DNA of 64,000 bases from Rhodocyclaceae bacterium (GCA_030824115.1 JAVBYI010000006.1:1-64000), one strand, 5' to 3'. Counted from the first letter of the stretch, positions 10,398-19,626 are shown. The notes: generated from the letters alone by a model not told the origin. Made by a program: numbers and translations.

Positions 10398-11635
10398 CGT
10401 TCTCCCCTTTCACGCGAGGACAGGTTGCCGCGCAGGCGCACGTCACGATTCTCCTGCGCCGAGGCCGGCGTGGAGGAACGCTCACCCGAAGTTTCAGGAT
10501 TGACCATTGCCGGTGGGGTAGCGGTCGACTGCATCAACTTGTCGAGCGGCAGATAGAGCAGATTGCCGGAGCCTTTGGTATCGACAATCACTTTGCTGGT
10601 ATTGGCAAACACCTGCTGCATGGTCTCCAGATAGAGGCGCTGACGTGTCACTTCGGGAGCCTTGGCATATTCGGTATACAGCTTGGAGAAGCGTGCGGCC
10701 TCGCCCTCTGCGGTAGCGATCAGGCGTGCCCGGTAGCCTTCGGCTTCCTGCAGCAAACGGGATGCCGTACCACGGGCGCGCGGAATCACGTCGTTGGCGT
10801 AAGCCTCACCCTCGTTCTTGTGCCGCTCGCGATCCTGACCGGCCTTGACGGCATCATCAAATGCTGCCTGCACTTGCTCCGGTGGCTGCGTGCTCTGCAT
10901 GGTCACGGCGCGAATCTGGATGCCCGTCTTATAGCGATCCAGGTTGTCCTGCATCAGCTTCTGGGTATTGGCCGCAATCACATCCCGACCTTCGTAGAGC
11001 ACAAAGTCCATGGGGTTCTTGCCTACCACTTCGCGAATCGCCGTCTCGGCCGTCTGCATCACGGCATCGTCCGGGTGACGATTGTTGAACACATACTCTT
11101 TCGGGTCCTTGAGCAAATACTGGACGGCGAACTGCATGCTGACAATGTTTTCATCATCGGTCAGCATCAGCGCTTCCTGCAGCACCTTGTTCTTTTCCGT
11201 GCCACGGTAGCCGATTTCAATCGTGCGTACCCCTGTGAGGTTCACGATCTCATGCGTCTGCAGCGGCCAGGGCAGGCGCCAACGCAAGCCCGGCTCGGTC
11301 GTTTCGCTGTACTTGCCCAGCGTCAGCACCACGCCACGCTGACTGGCATCGACGATGTAGAAACCGCTGGCAAACCAGACAATCGCCACCAGGCCCAGCA
11401 GGACACCAATGCCGCCACCGAACTGTCCCGGCGTCAGGGTTGGCAGGCCATTGCCGCCATCGCCGTCATCACCGCCGCCGGAATTCTGCGGGCCCCCACG
11501 CTTCTTGCCGAGCATGCCGGACAGCCGCTTGTTGAAATCGCGCCACAGTTCATCGAGATCTGGGGGGCCCTGGTTATTGCGTCCGCCACCACCGCGATTG
11601 GGGTCGTTGCCCCAGCCGTGGTCATTGAGCGACAT
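10394..11635 (-). CDS. hflK: HflK, modulator of FtsH protease
   Basis: A 413-residue partner of HflC. It has a Gly/Asn/Asp-rich cytoplasmic N-terminus (NDHGWGNDPNRGGGG), one membrane helix near residues 80-105 and the SPFH domain, including GLRWRLPWPLQTHEIVNL. A coiled-coil region (YRARLIATAEGEAARF) leads to a disordered C-terminus. I selected the ATG at 11635 giving MSLNDHGWG; the longer frame would sit inside hflX. The start overlaps the 3' end of hflX by 14 bp. Confidence 0.95.
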   Translation of the reverse strand: MSLNDHGWGNDPNRGGGGRNNQGPPDLDELWRDFNKRLSGMLGKKRGGPQNSGGGDDGDGGNGLPTLTPGQFGGGIGVLLGLVAIVWFASGFYIVDASQRGVVLTLGKYSETTEPGLRWRLPWPLQTHEIVNLTGVRTIEIGYRGTEKNKVLQEALMLTDDENIVSMQFAVQYLLKDPKEYVFNNRHPDDAVMQTAETAIREVVGKNPMDFVLYEGRDVIAANTQKLMQDNLDRYKTGIQIRAVTMQSTQPPEQVQAAFDDAVKAGQDRERHKNEGEAYANDVIPRARGTASRLLQEAEGYRARLIATAEGEAARFSKLYTEYAKAPEVTRQRLYLETMQQVFANTSKVIVDTKGSGNLLYLPLDKLMQSTATPPAMVNPETSGERSSTPASAQENRDVRLRGNLSSRERGER

Positions 11636-12821
11636 CAGTATGCCGGTAATCATGTTCTTCGCTATGGGATAGTGGGGGTAGGGAATGTTCGTCTTCAATA
11701 GGGGCTGCGAGCTTGCGCGACATTTCAGCCAGTGCCGCACGCAACAGGTCAAGTCCCGCACCACTTTTGGCACTGACTCTGACGCGGGCGATGTTATCAC
11801 ACTCATCCCGCTCGACTCCGGGCCCCACGGTCATCAGGTCAATCTTGTTCCAGACGATGATTTGTGGCACTTCTGCCGCCCCAATCTCGGCCAGAACCCC
11901 CGCAACGGCCTCGCGTTGCTGCTCGCGGTCCGGGCTGGCGGCATCGACCACATGCAGCAGCAAATCGGCCTGGATCGTTTCTTCCAGCGTGGCGTGGAAA
12001 GCCGCCACCAGCGCATGGGGCAAATCGCGGATGAAGCCCACAGTATCGGAAATCACCACCTGACAGCCAGAACGGCCGTCCGCCAGATCGCAGGTCGGCA
12101 CATACAGACGCCGCGACGTGGTATCCAGCGTGGCAAATAGTTTATTGGCGGCATAGGTGCCGGCCTTGGTCAGTGCATTGAACAAGGTACTCTTGCCGGC
12201 GTTGGTATAACCCACCAGCGAGACGGACAACACCTCGCTGCGACTGCGTTGCTTGCGGCGTACCGCACGCTGACGCTCTAACAGACGCAGGCGATCCTTG
12301 AGGAAGGCCACCCGCTTGCCGAGCAAGCGCCGGTCGGTTTCCAACTGCTTTTCACCCGGGCCGCGCATGCCGATACCGCCCTTCTGACGTTCAAGGTGGG
12401 TCCAGCCACGCACCAGCCGCGTCATCTGGTGTTCCAGTTGTGCCAGTTCGACCTGCAACTTGCCTTCGTGGCTCTTGGCGCGCAAGGCAAAGATATCGAG
12501 GATCAAGGCGGTACGGTCGATCACACGGCGCTGGCAGGCTTTTTCGAGGTTGCGCTGCTGTGCCGGGGACAGTTCATGGTTAAACATGACCAGATCGGCC
12601 CCGGCCGCATCGGCCGCCGCGACAATTTCCTCGACCTTGCCCTTGCCGGCGAAGGTCGCCGGATCGGGCCGGCCGCGCTTGCCGGTGATGGTTTCCACTG
12701 GGTTCGCCCCGGCACTGGTGGCGAGCAATTGGAACTCCTCGAAGCGCTCGGCAAAATCACCGTCGCCAAAATCGAGTTGAACCAGCAGGGCATTTTCGCC
12801 TGCAGCGGGCCTTTCAAACAT
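11622..12821 (-). CDS. hflX: GTPase HflX
   Basis: A 399-residue ribosome-associated GTPase that splits or rescues stalled 70S ribosomes under stress. The N-terminal HflX domain holds TGKRGRPDPATFAGKGKVEE. The G domain shows G1 GYTNAGKST, G3 DTVGFIRDLPH and G4 NKID. A helical linker with GPGEKQLETDRR is a family signature. The gene lies between hfq and hflK, the standard order. It follows hfq by 47 bp and overlaps hflK, so one transcript is likely. The C-terminus is moderately longer than minimal HflX and rich in His/Glu. Confidence 0.96.
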   Translation of the reverse strand: MFERPAAGENALLVQLDFGDGDFAERFEEFQLLATSAGANPVETITGKRGRPDPATFAGKGKVEEIVAAADAAGADLVMFNHELSPAQQRNLEKACQRRVIDRTALILDIFALRAKSHEGKLQVELAQLEHQMTRLVRGWTHLERQKGGIGMRGPGEKQLETDRRLLGKRVAFLKDRLRLLERQRAVRRKQRSRSEVLSVSLVGYTNAGKSTLFNALTKAGTYAANKLFATLDTTSRRLYVPTCDLADGRSGCQVVISDTVGFIRDLPHALVAAFHATLEETIQADLLLHVVDAASPDREQQREAVAGVLAEIGAAEVPQIIVWNKIDLMTVGPGVERDECDNIARVRVSAKSGAGLDLLRAALAEMSRKLAAPIEDEHSLPPLSHSEEHDYRHTDVAQ

Positions 12822-12868
12822 GCGGGGGAAGTGTGGCCGACCGGCAACTGCCGGTGAATTTCACAGGA

Positions 12869-13108
12869 CTACTCAGCAGCGTCAGGCTCGGGACCGATGT
12901 TGACCGCACGTGCTGGCACGACGGTCGAGATGGCATGCTTGTAAACCATTTGGGTCACGGTGTTCTTGAGCAACACGACATACTGATCGAAGGACTCAAC
13001 CTGCCCCTGCAGCTTGATGCCATTGACGAGGTAAATGGACACGGGAATGTGCTCACGACGGAGCGTGTTGAGAAACGGGTCTTGTAGCATCTGCCCTTTA
13101 TTGCTCAT
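12869..13108 (-). CDS. hfq: RNA chaperone Hfq
   Basis: A 79-residue Sm-like protein that forms hexamers and pairs small RNAs with mRNAs. The Sm1 block ([20 protein letters not shown]), the [18 protein letters not shown] turn and the Sm2 [10 protein letters not shown] motif are all intact. The C-terminal tail is short, typical of betaproteobacteria. It begins 28 bp after the end of the RND transporter gene on the same strand, so it may receive read-through in addition to its own promoter. It leads the hflX-hflK-hflC cluster. Confidence 0.97.
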   Translation of the reverse strand: MSNKGQMLQDPFLNTLRREHIPVSIYLVNGIKLQGQVESFDQYVVLLKNTVTQMVYKHAISTVVPARAVNIGPEPDAAE

Positions 13109-13136
13109 GTGATGACCTCACTGGGTTATGGTTATA

Positions 13137-16100
13137 TTAGTCGCGCACTCTAGCATGCCGGGCGTGGCCGGGAAAGATTCGGCGCACCACCACGAAAAAC
13201 ACCGGCACGAGGAACACGGCCAGTACCGTCGCCGTGATCATCCCGCCCATCACCCCGGTGCCAATGGCAATCCGGCTGTTGGCCCCTGCCCCGGTCGAAA
13301 TCGCCAGCGGCAATACCCCGAAAATGAAGGCAATCGAGGTCATCAGGATCGGTCGGAAGCGTAGCCGGCAGGCTTCCATGGTGGCCTCGATCAGTTCCAT
13401 GCCCTGCTCCTGCAGTTCGCGCGCGAATTCGATGATCAGGATCGCATTCTTGGCCGACAGGCCGATGATGGCGATCAGGCCGACCTTGAAGTAGACGTCG
13501 TTAGGCAAATCGCGCAGCGTCACGGCCAACACGGCACCGAAAATGCCGAGCGGGACGACGAGCATGACGGCGAAGGGAATCGACCAGCTTTCATACAGCG
13601 CCGCCAGACACAGGAACACCACAATCAGCGAGACGGCGAACAGGAAGGGCGCCTGCGAACCGGACTGACGCTCCTCGAACGACGTACCCGACCACTCGAA
13701 ACCGATGCCGGGCGGCAACTGGCCGGCCACGGCCTCCATCGCCGCCATCGCCTCGCCGGTCGAACGCCCCGGTGCGGCACCGCCGGCAATCTTCATCGAG
13801 GGCAGACCGTTATAGCGATCCAGCTTGGGTGAGCCGACGATCCATTTGGCATTGGCGATCTCGGCCAGCGGCATGATGTCGCCACGGCTATTGCGCACTG
13901 GCAGACGCAGGATGTCCTCCGGGGTACGCCGCACCTCGGCATCAGCCTGCATCTGCACGCGCAGGATGCGGCCCTGACGGACGAAGTCATTGATATAGGC
14001 CGTCCCCAGCGTGGCTTGCAGCGTGTCATTCAGGTCGGCGAGATTGACGCCCAGCGCGCTGGCCTTGAGCCGATCGATATCGAGCAGCACCTGCGGACCG
14101 GCCTCCTGGCCTTCGGGGCGAACCCCTGCCAGCGCGGGTTGCTGAGCCGCAAGCCCGAGGGCCATGTTGCGCGCCTCCAGAAGCTTTTCCCGGCCCAGAC
14201 TGCCGCGATCCTGCAAACGAAAGTCGAAACCGCCGACGGCCGCCAGTTCGGGAATCGGCGGCACGTTAATGGCAAAAATCACGGCCTGCTTGATGCGGAA
14301 GAAGGCCATATTAGCCTGCTGCACCAGCGATTCGGCACCGCTCTCCTTGTTCGGCCGCTCATCCCAGCCCTTCAGGCGCACGAAGGTAATGGCGGCATTC
14401 TGGCCACGGCCAAAGAATGAGAAACCGGCCACGCCAATGACGTGCGCCACATCCTTTTGCGCCAGATAGTGCTGCTCGACCGTCGACAGCACTTCCAGGG
14501 TGCGCTCGCGCGTGGCGCCCGGCGGCAACTGGATGATGCTAAGGAAATAGCCCTGGTCCTCGCTCGGCAGGAAACTGCCCGGCAGCTTCATGAACAAGGC
14601 CCCGGTCGCTGCGAGGATCACGGCGTAGACCACCAGCCAGCGTCCCGGCTTGCCGAGCATGCGGCGCGTGGCGCCGGTGTAGCGTTTCACCGTCTTGGCA
14701 AAAAAGCGGTTCCACCAGCCAAAGAAACCGGTCGAGGGCAAGACATCATCCTGACCATGTTGATGCTTGAGGAAACTCGCGCACAGGGCCGGCGTCAGGG
14801 TCAGCGCCATCAGCGCCGAGAAGGCCATGGTCAGCACCAACGTGACGGCAAACTGGCGATAAATGGCGCCGGTCGAACCGCCGAAGAAGGCCATCGGCAC
14901 GAACACCGCCGACAGCACCACGGTAATGGCGATGATCGCGCCAACGATCTGGCTCATCGCCTTGACGGTGGCGTCATACGGGCTCAGCCCCTCCTCGCTC
15001 ATGATGCGCTCGACGTTCTCGACCACCACAATCGCATCATCCACGACAATGGCAATCGCCAGCACCATGGCGAACAATGTCAGCACGTTGATCGAGTAGC
15101 CTAGAATATTGAGACCGATCATCGCGCCAAACAGCGCGACCGGCACGACGATGGTCGGTATGAAGGTGGCGCGCACATTCTCAAGGAACAGATACATCAC
15201 CAGCACGACGAGGATCAGTGCCTCGACCAGTGTCTTCACCACCTCGCGGATCGAAATATCGACGAAGGTCGAGGTGTCGTAAGGCACCATCCAGTCGATG
15301 CTCGACGGGAAGTATTTCGCCTGCTGTGCCATCGTTTCCTTGACCGCCCTGGCGGTATCCAGCGCATTCGCCCCCGGCGACATGCGCACCGCAATCGCCG
15401 CGGTCGGCTGGCCATCGACCCGCGCGGCAATCGAGTAGTCCTGTGCGCCAAGCTCGACACGCGCCACATCGCGCACCCGCACCGTCGCACCACGGCCATC
15501 GCTCTTGACGATGATGTTGCCGAATTCCTCGGGCGTATTCAAACGCCCCTGCGTGATGATCGTGGCCGCCACTTCCTGGCCCGGCACGGCCGGCACCTGC
15601 CCCAGTTCGCCGGTGGCAATCTGCACGTTCTGCGCGCGCACTGCCTTGGACACATCGGCCGGCGTCAGACCAAAAGCTTGCAAACGATCCGGCCTGAGCC
15701 ACAACCGCATTGAATATTCGGTACCGAACAGGATCGCTTCCCCGACACCCGGTGTACGGCGAATGCGCTCCAGCACATTGGCCGCCGCATAGCTGCCGAG
15801 CGCCACGTTGTCGAGCGTCTTGTCCGGCGAAAAAATCGAGAGGAACAGCAGATAGTTGCGTGCGGCCTTGTTCACCGTCACCCCAAGACGCCGCACCTCT
15901 TCCGGCAGACGCGCCTCGGCGCGCTTGATGCGGTTCTGCGCTTCCACCGACGCGAGGTCGAGATTGGTGCCGGCCTCAAACGTCAGCGTGATGGTGCCGA
16001 GGTTCTGCTCCGAGGACGAATCCATGTAGAGCAGGCGATCAATGCCGTTCATCTCCTGCTCAATCAGCGAGACGGCGGTTTCCTCGACGACCTGCGCCGA

Positions 16101-16259
16101 TGCGCCAGGGTAGTTGAGCGAGATCGCCAGCGCCGGTGGGGCCACGGCCGGGTAGCTCGCCACCGGCAACTGACGCAAACTCAGCAGACCACCCAGAATG
16201 ATGATCAGCGCAATGACCCAGGCAAAAATGGGCCGATCGATAAAGAAGCGCGCGAACAT
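13137..16259 (-). CDS. RND multidrug efflux inner-membrane pump (HAE1, AcrB-like)
   Basis: A 1040-residue proton-driven trimeric pump that exports hydrophobic compounds through a periplasmic adaptor and an outer-membrane channel. The 12-helix RND layout is complete. The TM4 proton-relay Asp pair is in VVDDAIVVVENVERIM. The N-terminus FFIDRPIFAWVIALIIILGG is characteristic. The large periplasmic loops are of normal length. It is transcribed with the adaptor immediately upstream (3-bp gap) and with tetR. No outer-membrane factor gene is present, so a shared TolC/OprM-type channel elsewhere is required. Substrates cannot be told from sequence. Confidence 0.95.
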   Translation of the reverse strand: MFARFFIDRPIFAWVIALIIILGGLLSLRQLPVASYPAVAPPALAISLNYPGASAQVVEETAVSLIEQEMNGIDRLLYMDSSSEQNLGTITLTFEAGTNLDLASVEAQNRIKRAEARLPEEVRRLGVTVNKAARNYLLFLSIFSPDKTLDNVALGSYAAANVLERIRRTPGVGEAILFGTEYSMRLWLRPDRLQAFGLTPADVSKAVRAQNVQIATGELGQVPAVPGQEVAATIITQGRLNTPEEFGNIIVKSDGRGATVRVRDVARVELGAQDYSIAARVDGQPTAAIAVRMSPGANALDTARAVKETMAQQAKYFPSSIDWMVPYDTSTFVDISIREVVKTLVEALILVVLVMYLFLENVRATFIPTIVVPVALFGAMIGLNILGYSINVLTLFAMVLAIAIVVDDAIVVVENVERIMSEEGLSPYDATVKAMSQIVGAIIAITVVLSAVFVPMAFFGGSTGAIYRQFAVTLVLTMAFSALMALTLTPALCASFLKHQHGQDDVLPSTGFFGWWNRFFAKTVKRYTGATRRMLGKPGRWLVVYAVILAATGALFMKLPGSFLPSEDQGYFLSIIQLPPGATRERTLEVLSTVEQHYLAQKDVAHVIGVAGFSFFGRGQNAAITFVRLKGWDERPNKESGAESLVQQANMAFFRIKQAVIFAINVPPIPELAAVGGFDFRLQDRGSLGREKLLEARNMALGLAAQQPALAGVRPEGQEAGPQVLLDIDRLKASALGVNLADLNDTLQATLGTAYINDFVRQGRILRVQMQADAEVRRTPEDILRLPVRNSRGDIMPLAEIANAKWIVGSPKLDRYNGLPSMKIAGGAAPGRSTGEAMAAMEAVAGQLPPGIGFEWSGTSFEERQSGSQAPFLFAVSLIVVFLCLAALYESWSIPFAVMLVVPLGIFGAVLAVTLRDLPNDVYFKVGLIAIIGLSAKNAILIIEFARELQEQGMELIEATMEACRLRFRPILMTSIAFIFGVLPLAISTGAGANSRIAIGTGVMGGMITATVLAVFLVPVFFVVVRRIFPGHARHARVRD

Positions 16260-16262
16260 GAC

Positions 16263-17405
16263 TTACTTTCCGGCGGCAGGAACTGCGGGGGGCGCAGCCA
16301 TCAAAGGCGCCCCCGGCGTCCATGGCACCGGCTTGACCACGCTGCCCGGCTTGGCCTTCTGCAGGCCATTCACAATCACCACATCATCCGGCTTCAGCCC
16401 CTCGCTGACGATGAAATCCGTCCCGGCCATGCCACCCGTCTTGATCGGACGCGGCACCACCTTGTTTTCGGCATCGACCGTCATCACCATTTGTCCTTGC
16501 GGCGTCCCCTGCACCGCACGTTGTGGCACACGGATGGCATTATCCAGTTGCGCCTGCGGGAAACGCACGCGGGCAAACGCACCGGGCAACAGCTCGCGGC
16601 GCGGATTGGGAAATTCGGCGCGCAACACCACCGAGCCGCTGTTGGGATCGACGGCCAGATCGGTAAATTGCAAGCGCCCCTTGTCGGGATACAGGCTGCC
16701 ATCCTCAAACAGCAACTGCACCTCGACACTTTCCGACTTGGCCTGCTTGCCCGCCTTCACCGCCTGTTGCAAACGTTGCAGGTCAGCATAGCTCTGGGTG
16801 AATTCGACGCGAATCGGATCAAGCTGCTCGATGGTTGCCAGATGCGTCGCCTCGCCCCTGCCGACCAGCGCGCCCTCTGTCACCAGCGCACGGCCAATGC
16901 GGCCGGAAATCGGCGCTGGCGGGACGGCATTCTCCAGATCGAGCCGGGCCTTGGCCACCGCCGCCTCGGTCTGCTTGAGGCGGGCAGAAGCGCTATCGAG
17001 ATTCTGCTTGCTCATGTAATTGATGCTGACCAGCTTGTCGGTGCGATCAAATGCCGCCTGTGCCGCAGCGCGTTCGGCTTCTGCCGCGACCAGCGCGGTG
17101 CGATAAGTCCGCGCATCAATGCGGAACAACGGCGTGCCGGCCTTGATATCGCTGCCTTCGGCAAACAGGCGCTGCTCGACCACGCCTTCGACGCGTGCCC
17201 GCACTTCGGCCTTGCGCACGGCTTGCAGACGACCCGGCAAGTCCTGCGTCAAGGTGGCGTTGCCAGCAGTAATTGTCATCACATCCACCTCGGCCGGCGG
17301 CGGTGCCGCACCGGGACCAGCCGCCGCCGCTGGTGCGGCTTTCTTGTCGCTTTCACCGCAAGCGGCCAGCAAAGTCAGCAGGATCAGAAGGGTGGGTGCT
17401 TTCAT
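16263..17405 (-). CDS. RND efflux periplasmic adaptor lipoprotein (AcrA-like)
   Basis: A 380-residue membrane-fusion protein linking the RND pump to the outer-membrane channel. The signal peptide ends in lipobox LLAAC. Next come the barrel-sandwich segment (QDLPGRLQAVRKAEVRARVEG), an alpha-hairpin (RAAAQAAFDRTDKLVSINYM) and the beta-barrel and membrane-proximal domains. I chose the ATG at 17405 because it gives the lipoprotein signal and has GGAG before it; the upstream extension lies inside tetR. The start overlaps the tetR stop as ATGA. This order, regulator first and same strand, implies that the repressor controls its own operon. Confidence 0.94.
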   Translation of the reverse strand: MKAPTLLILLTLLAACGESDKKAAPAAAAGPGAAPPPAEVDVMTITAGNATLTQDLPGRLQAVRKAEVRARVEGVVEQRLFAEGSDIKAGTPLFRIDARTYRTALVAAEAERAAAQAAFDRTDKLVSINYMSKQNLDSASARLKQTEAAVAKARLDLENAVPPAPISGRIGRALVTEGALVGRGEATHLATIEQLDPIRVEFTQSYADLQRLQQAVKAGKQAKSESVEVQLLFEDGSLYPDKGRLQFTDLAVDPNSGSVVLRAEFPNPRRELLPGAFARVRFPQAQLDNAIRVPQRAVQGTPQGQMVMTVDAENKVVPRPIKTGGMAGTDFIVSEGLKPDDVVIVNGLQKAKPGSVVKPVPWTPGAPLMAAPPAVPAAGK

Positions 17406-18037
17406 GGAAGACTCCGCGAGATATTTTGTGTGTCTGAGGCAAAGGCACGCAGGAAACAATCGACAATCTCGGCCGCCCGGGCCGGATCAAGATCCGCCTG
17501 GGCATCGCCGGAAAATAACAGATGACTGCGCTCGACGCCGACCAGCATTGACAACAACTGGCTGGTGGCAAATTCAGGGGCAAGCGGGCGCAACTCGCCA
17601 CATTCCATCGCAGCCGCCAGCACACTCTGCAAGCGTGCGGCGGTGCGCTGCGGCCCGGTTTGATAAAAGGCGGCGCCAAGATCGGGGAAACGCGGCGTTT
17701 CCGCTACCAGCATGCGATAAAGGCCAATGCCATTCGGCGACAGCAATTTTTCGCGATAACGGATACCAAAGCGCACCAGGCGCTCGCGCAAACCTGCACC
17801 GGTATCGTCCAGGGCCACCATCAGTTCCTGCGTCGCCTGATGGATTACCGCAGCAAACAACTCGGCTTTGCTGGGAAAGTGGTTGTAGAGGGTCTGTTTC
17901 GCGACCCCGGCCTGGGCTGCGATGCGATCCACGCCGGCGCGATAACCCTCAGCGGCAAATACCCCGCAAGCGGCATTGAGCAAACGTGAGCGGCAATCGC
18001 TGGAGACTGCGGCATCGAAACAGGCAGGTGCGGACAT
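17402..18037 (-). CDS. TetR/AcrR family transcriptional repressor
   Basis: A 211-residue regulator. The N-terminal helix-turn-helix reads GYRAGVDRIAAQAGVAKQTLYNHF (about residues 31-54), followed by PSKAELFAAVI, the TetR hallmark. The C-terminal part is an all-helical ligand pocket of the AcrR_C type. It is the first gene of the tetR-adaptor-pump operon. A perfect 21-bp palindrome 13 bp before its start is the likely operator, so autorepression relieved by a drug-like ligand is expected. Confidence 0.94.
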   Translation of the reverse strand: MSAPACFDAAVSSDCRSRLLNAACGVFAAEGYRAGVDRIAAQAGVAKQTLYNHFPSKAELFAAVIHQATQELMVALDDTGAGLRERLVRFGIRYREKLLSPNGIGLYRMLVAETPRFPDLGAAFYQTGPQRTAARLQSVLAAAMECGELRPLAPEFATSQLLSMLVGVERSHLLFSGDAQADLDPARAAEIVDCFLRAFASDTQNISRSLP

Positions 18038-18049
18038 AAACCACCAAGC

Positions 18050-18070
18050 TAGACTGGACAGTCCAGTCTA
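18050..18070. promoter_or_regulatory. TetR operator palindrome
   Basis: TAGACTGGAC (18050-18059), one central A, then its exact inverse GTCCAGTCTA (18061-18070). The site lies 13 bp before the repressor start, between it and the divergent thioesterase tail. Its size and symmetry suit two TetR dimers or one dimer with extended contacts. No other copy was noticed in the window. Confidence 0.85.
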
Positions 18071-18095
18071 CTCAACTCGGCATTCCAGGGCAAGT

Positions 18096-18524
18096 TCAGG
18101 CCGGATCGAAGAAATGCCCCTTGATGCGCACCGTTTTGCCGCGAAACAGGGCAATCAGCTTGCCGGTCTGGTTGTGCACCTCGACGTCATAGACACCGGC
18201 ACGCCCGCCCTGATGGCGACGCTGGCTGGTAACGGTCAGCACATCGCCCAGATGCGCCGGGGCAATGAAGTCAATATCGCAACTGCCGCCGACGGTGCGG
18301 AAATTCTCCGAATTGCAGGCATATCCGAACCCCACATCGGCAATCGCAAATATGAAGCCGCCATGGCAGGTGCCATGTACATTCACCATATCCTGACGCA
18401 CCGTCATGCGTACCGTGGCGGTCCCTGGCCCGACCGAAACAACCTCCACACCCAGGCCGCGGGCGGCATGGTCATCGGCCCACATCAGGGTGGCACACTT
18501 GTCAGCAATTTGCTGCGGGTTCAT
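18096..18524 (-). CDS. Hydroxyphenylacetyl-CoA thioesterase (PaaI-like hotdog)
   Basis: A 142-residue hotdog-fold thioesterase. The motif HGTCHGGFIFAIADVGFGYA (about residues 49-68) carries the catalytic Asp of the PaaI family, and DIDFIAPAHLGDVLTV is the second conserved block. PaaI enzymes hydrolyse stalled ring-hydroxylated phenylacetyl-CoA intermediates. No other paa genes are in the window, so a general acyl-CoA clearing role is equally possible. I chose the ATG at 18524 because AAGGAGCC stands before it; the frame to 18644 runs into the divergent ligase gene. Confidence 0.88.
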   Translation of the reverse strand: MNPQQIADKCATLMWADDHAARGLGVEVVSVGPGTATVRMTVRQDMVNVHGTCHGGFIFAIADVGFGYACNSENFRTVGGSCDIDFIAPAHLGDVLTVTSQRRHQGGRAGVYDVEVHNQTGKLIALFRGKTVRIKGHFFDPA

Positions 18525-18568
18525 GATGGCTCCTTGCAAAAATGGGTACGCATTGTATGAGGTGTTCA

Positions 18569-19471
18569 ATGTTCGATTATCGACGCGATCCTGCCGCCAC
18601 CCAAATGTCGGCGTCCCACGGGGATTTCCTTCGGTCACTGGCAAGACGGCATGTTTTTCTGCTGCTGACGCTTTTCGCCCTGCGGACCTTCGCTGCCGAG
18701 CCGCCGCCGTTGCTGCTGGCCGAAAGCTGGCGCGGCGGGCTCGATGTCACACAGTATCTGGTCAGCGAAAAATACGATGGTGTACGTGCCTACTGGGACG
18801 GCCAGCGCTTATGGACCCGCGCCGGCCATCCGATCCAGGCGCCCGCCTGGTTCACCGCCGACTTGCCGCCGCACCCGCTTGATGGCGAACTCTGGCTCGG
18901 ACGCGGCCGCTTCGAGGAAACCGCCGCCGCCATCCGCCGCGAGATGCCGCGCGAGGCGGAATGGCGGCAGATGCGCTATCAGGTATTTGAACTGCCCGAC
19001 GCACCCGGCTCCTTCAGCGAACGCGCCGCGCGCATCCGGCAAATCGTGGCGGATGCGAACGTGCCCTGGCTGATCGCCGTGGAGCAATTTCGTCTGCCCG
19101 ATGACAAGGCGCTGAAGCGTCGCCTGCGCGAGGTCATCAAGGCCGGCGGCGAAGGCCTGATGCTGCATCGCGCCGACGCGCCCTACCTCACCGGCCGCAG
19201 CGATGCGCTGCTCAAGCTGAAACTCTGGCACGACGCCGAAGCCGTGGTGATCGGCCACCTGCCGGGCAAGGGCCGCCATGCCGGCAGGCTCGGCGCCCTG
19301 CGAGTACGAGCGCCCGACGGCCGCGAATTCTCGCTCGGCACCGGCCTCAGCGACGCCCAGCGCCGCGACCCGCCGCCGCTGGGGGCGACGGTGACGTATC
19401 GCTACCGCGAACTGACGGCACAAGGAATGCCGCGCTTCGCCAGCTTCTGGCGGGTGCGGGTAGCGGAGTAA
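18569..19471 (+). CDS. ligE: Exported ATP-dependent DNA ligase (LigE type)
   Basis: About 300 residues: a signal-like N-terminus (LARRHVFLLLTLFALRTFAA), then a minimal ATP-dependent ligase. The nucleotidyl-accepting lysine is in SEKYDGVRAYWDG (Lys68 from this start). Motif III is LDGELW, motif IV GEGLMLH, motif V LKLKLW, and a short OB domain follows. LigE enzymes are periplasmic and are associated in the literature with naturally competent Gram-negative bacteria. The start is uncertain: 18569 has a GAGGTG element, while 18605 is closer to the signal but lacks one. The region just after 18605 contains an interrupted copy of the dispersed 20-bp repeat. Confidence 0.85.
   Translation: MFDYRRDPAATQMSASHGDFLRSLARRHVFLLLTLFALRTFAAEPPPLLLAESWRGGLDVTQYLVSEKYDGVRAYWDGQRLWTRAGHPIQAPAWFTADLPPHPLDGELWLGRGRFEETAAAIRREMPREAEWRQMRYQVFELPDAPGSFSERAARIRQIVADANVPWLIAVEQFRLPDDKALKRRLREVIKAGGEGLMLHRADAPYLTGRSDALLKLKLWHDAEAVVIGHLPGKGRHAGRLGALRVRAPDGREFSLGTGLSDAQRRDPPPLGATVTYRYRELTAQGMPRFASFWRVRVAE
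18607..18650 (+). repeat. Dispersed repeat, interrupted copy
   Basis: GTCGGCG (18607-18613), preceded by AAAT, and CTGGCAAGACGGC (18638-18650) together give the full 20-bp unit with one deviation. They are separated by exactly 24 bp (18614-18637). The 24 bp keep the ligE reading frame and encode part of the pre-signal N-terminus. It could be an insertion into the repeat or a longer ancestral form. Confidence 0.6.
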
Positions 19472-19597
19472 GTCTTACTGGCTATTGTCAATCTGAGCTT
19501 GGATAGCCGAAGTCCAATCCGGCTGGGTCCATTTCATCCTCCTTGGTTGCTGATCGGGATCCGATTTTTCAGCAAAACACGCCGCGAGGTATTGCCA

Positions 19598-19616
19598 TAG
19601 TCCCATTACGGGACTA
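19598..19616. promoter_or_regulatory. Probable HigA operator
   Basis: TAGTCCC (19598-19604) and GGGACTA (19610-19616) form an inverted repeat with a 5-bp spacer, 10 bp before the higB ATG. Position and symmetry fit autoregulation by the HigA antitoxin or the HigBA complex. Binding is inferred. Confidence 0.7.
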
Positions 19617-19626
19617 GACTTCACCC

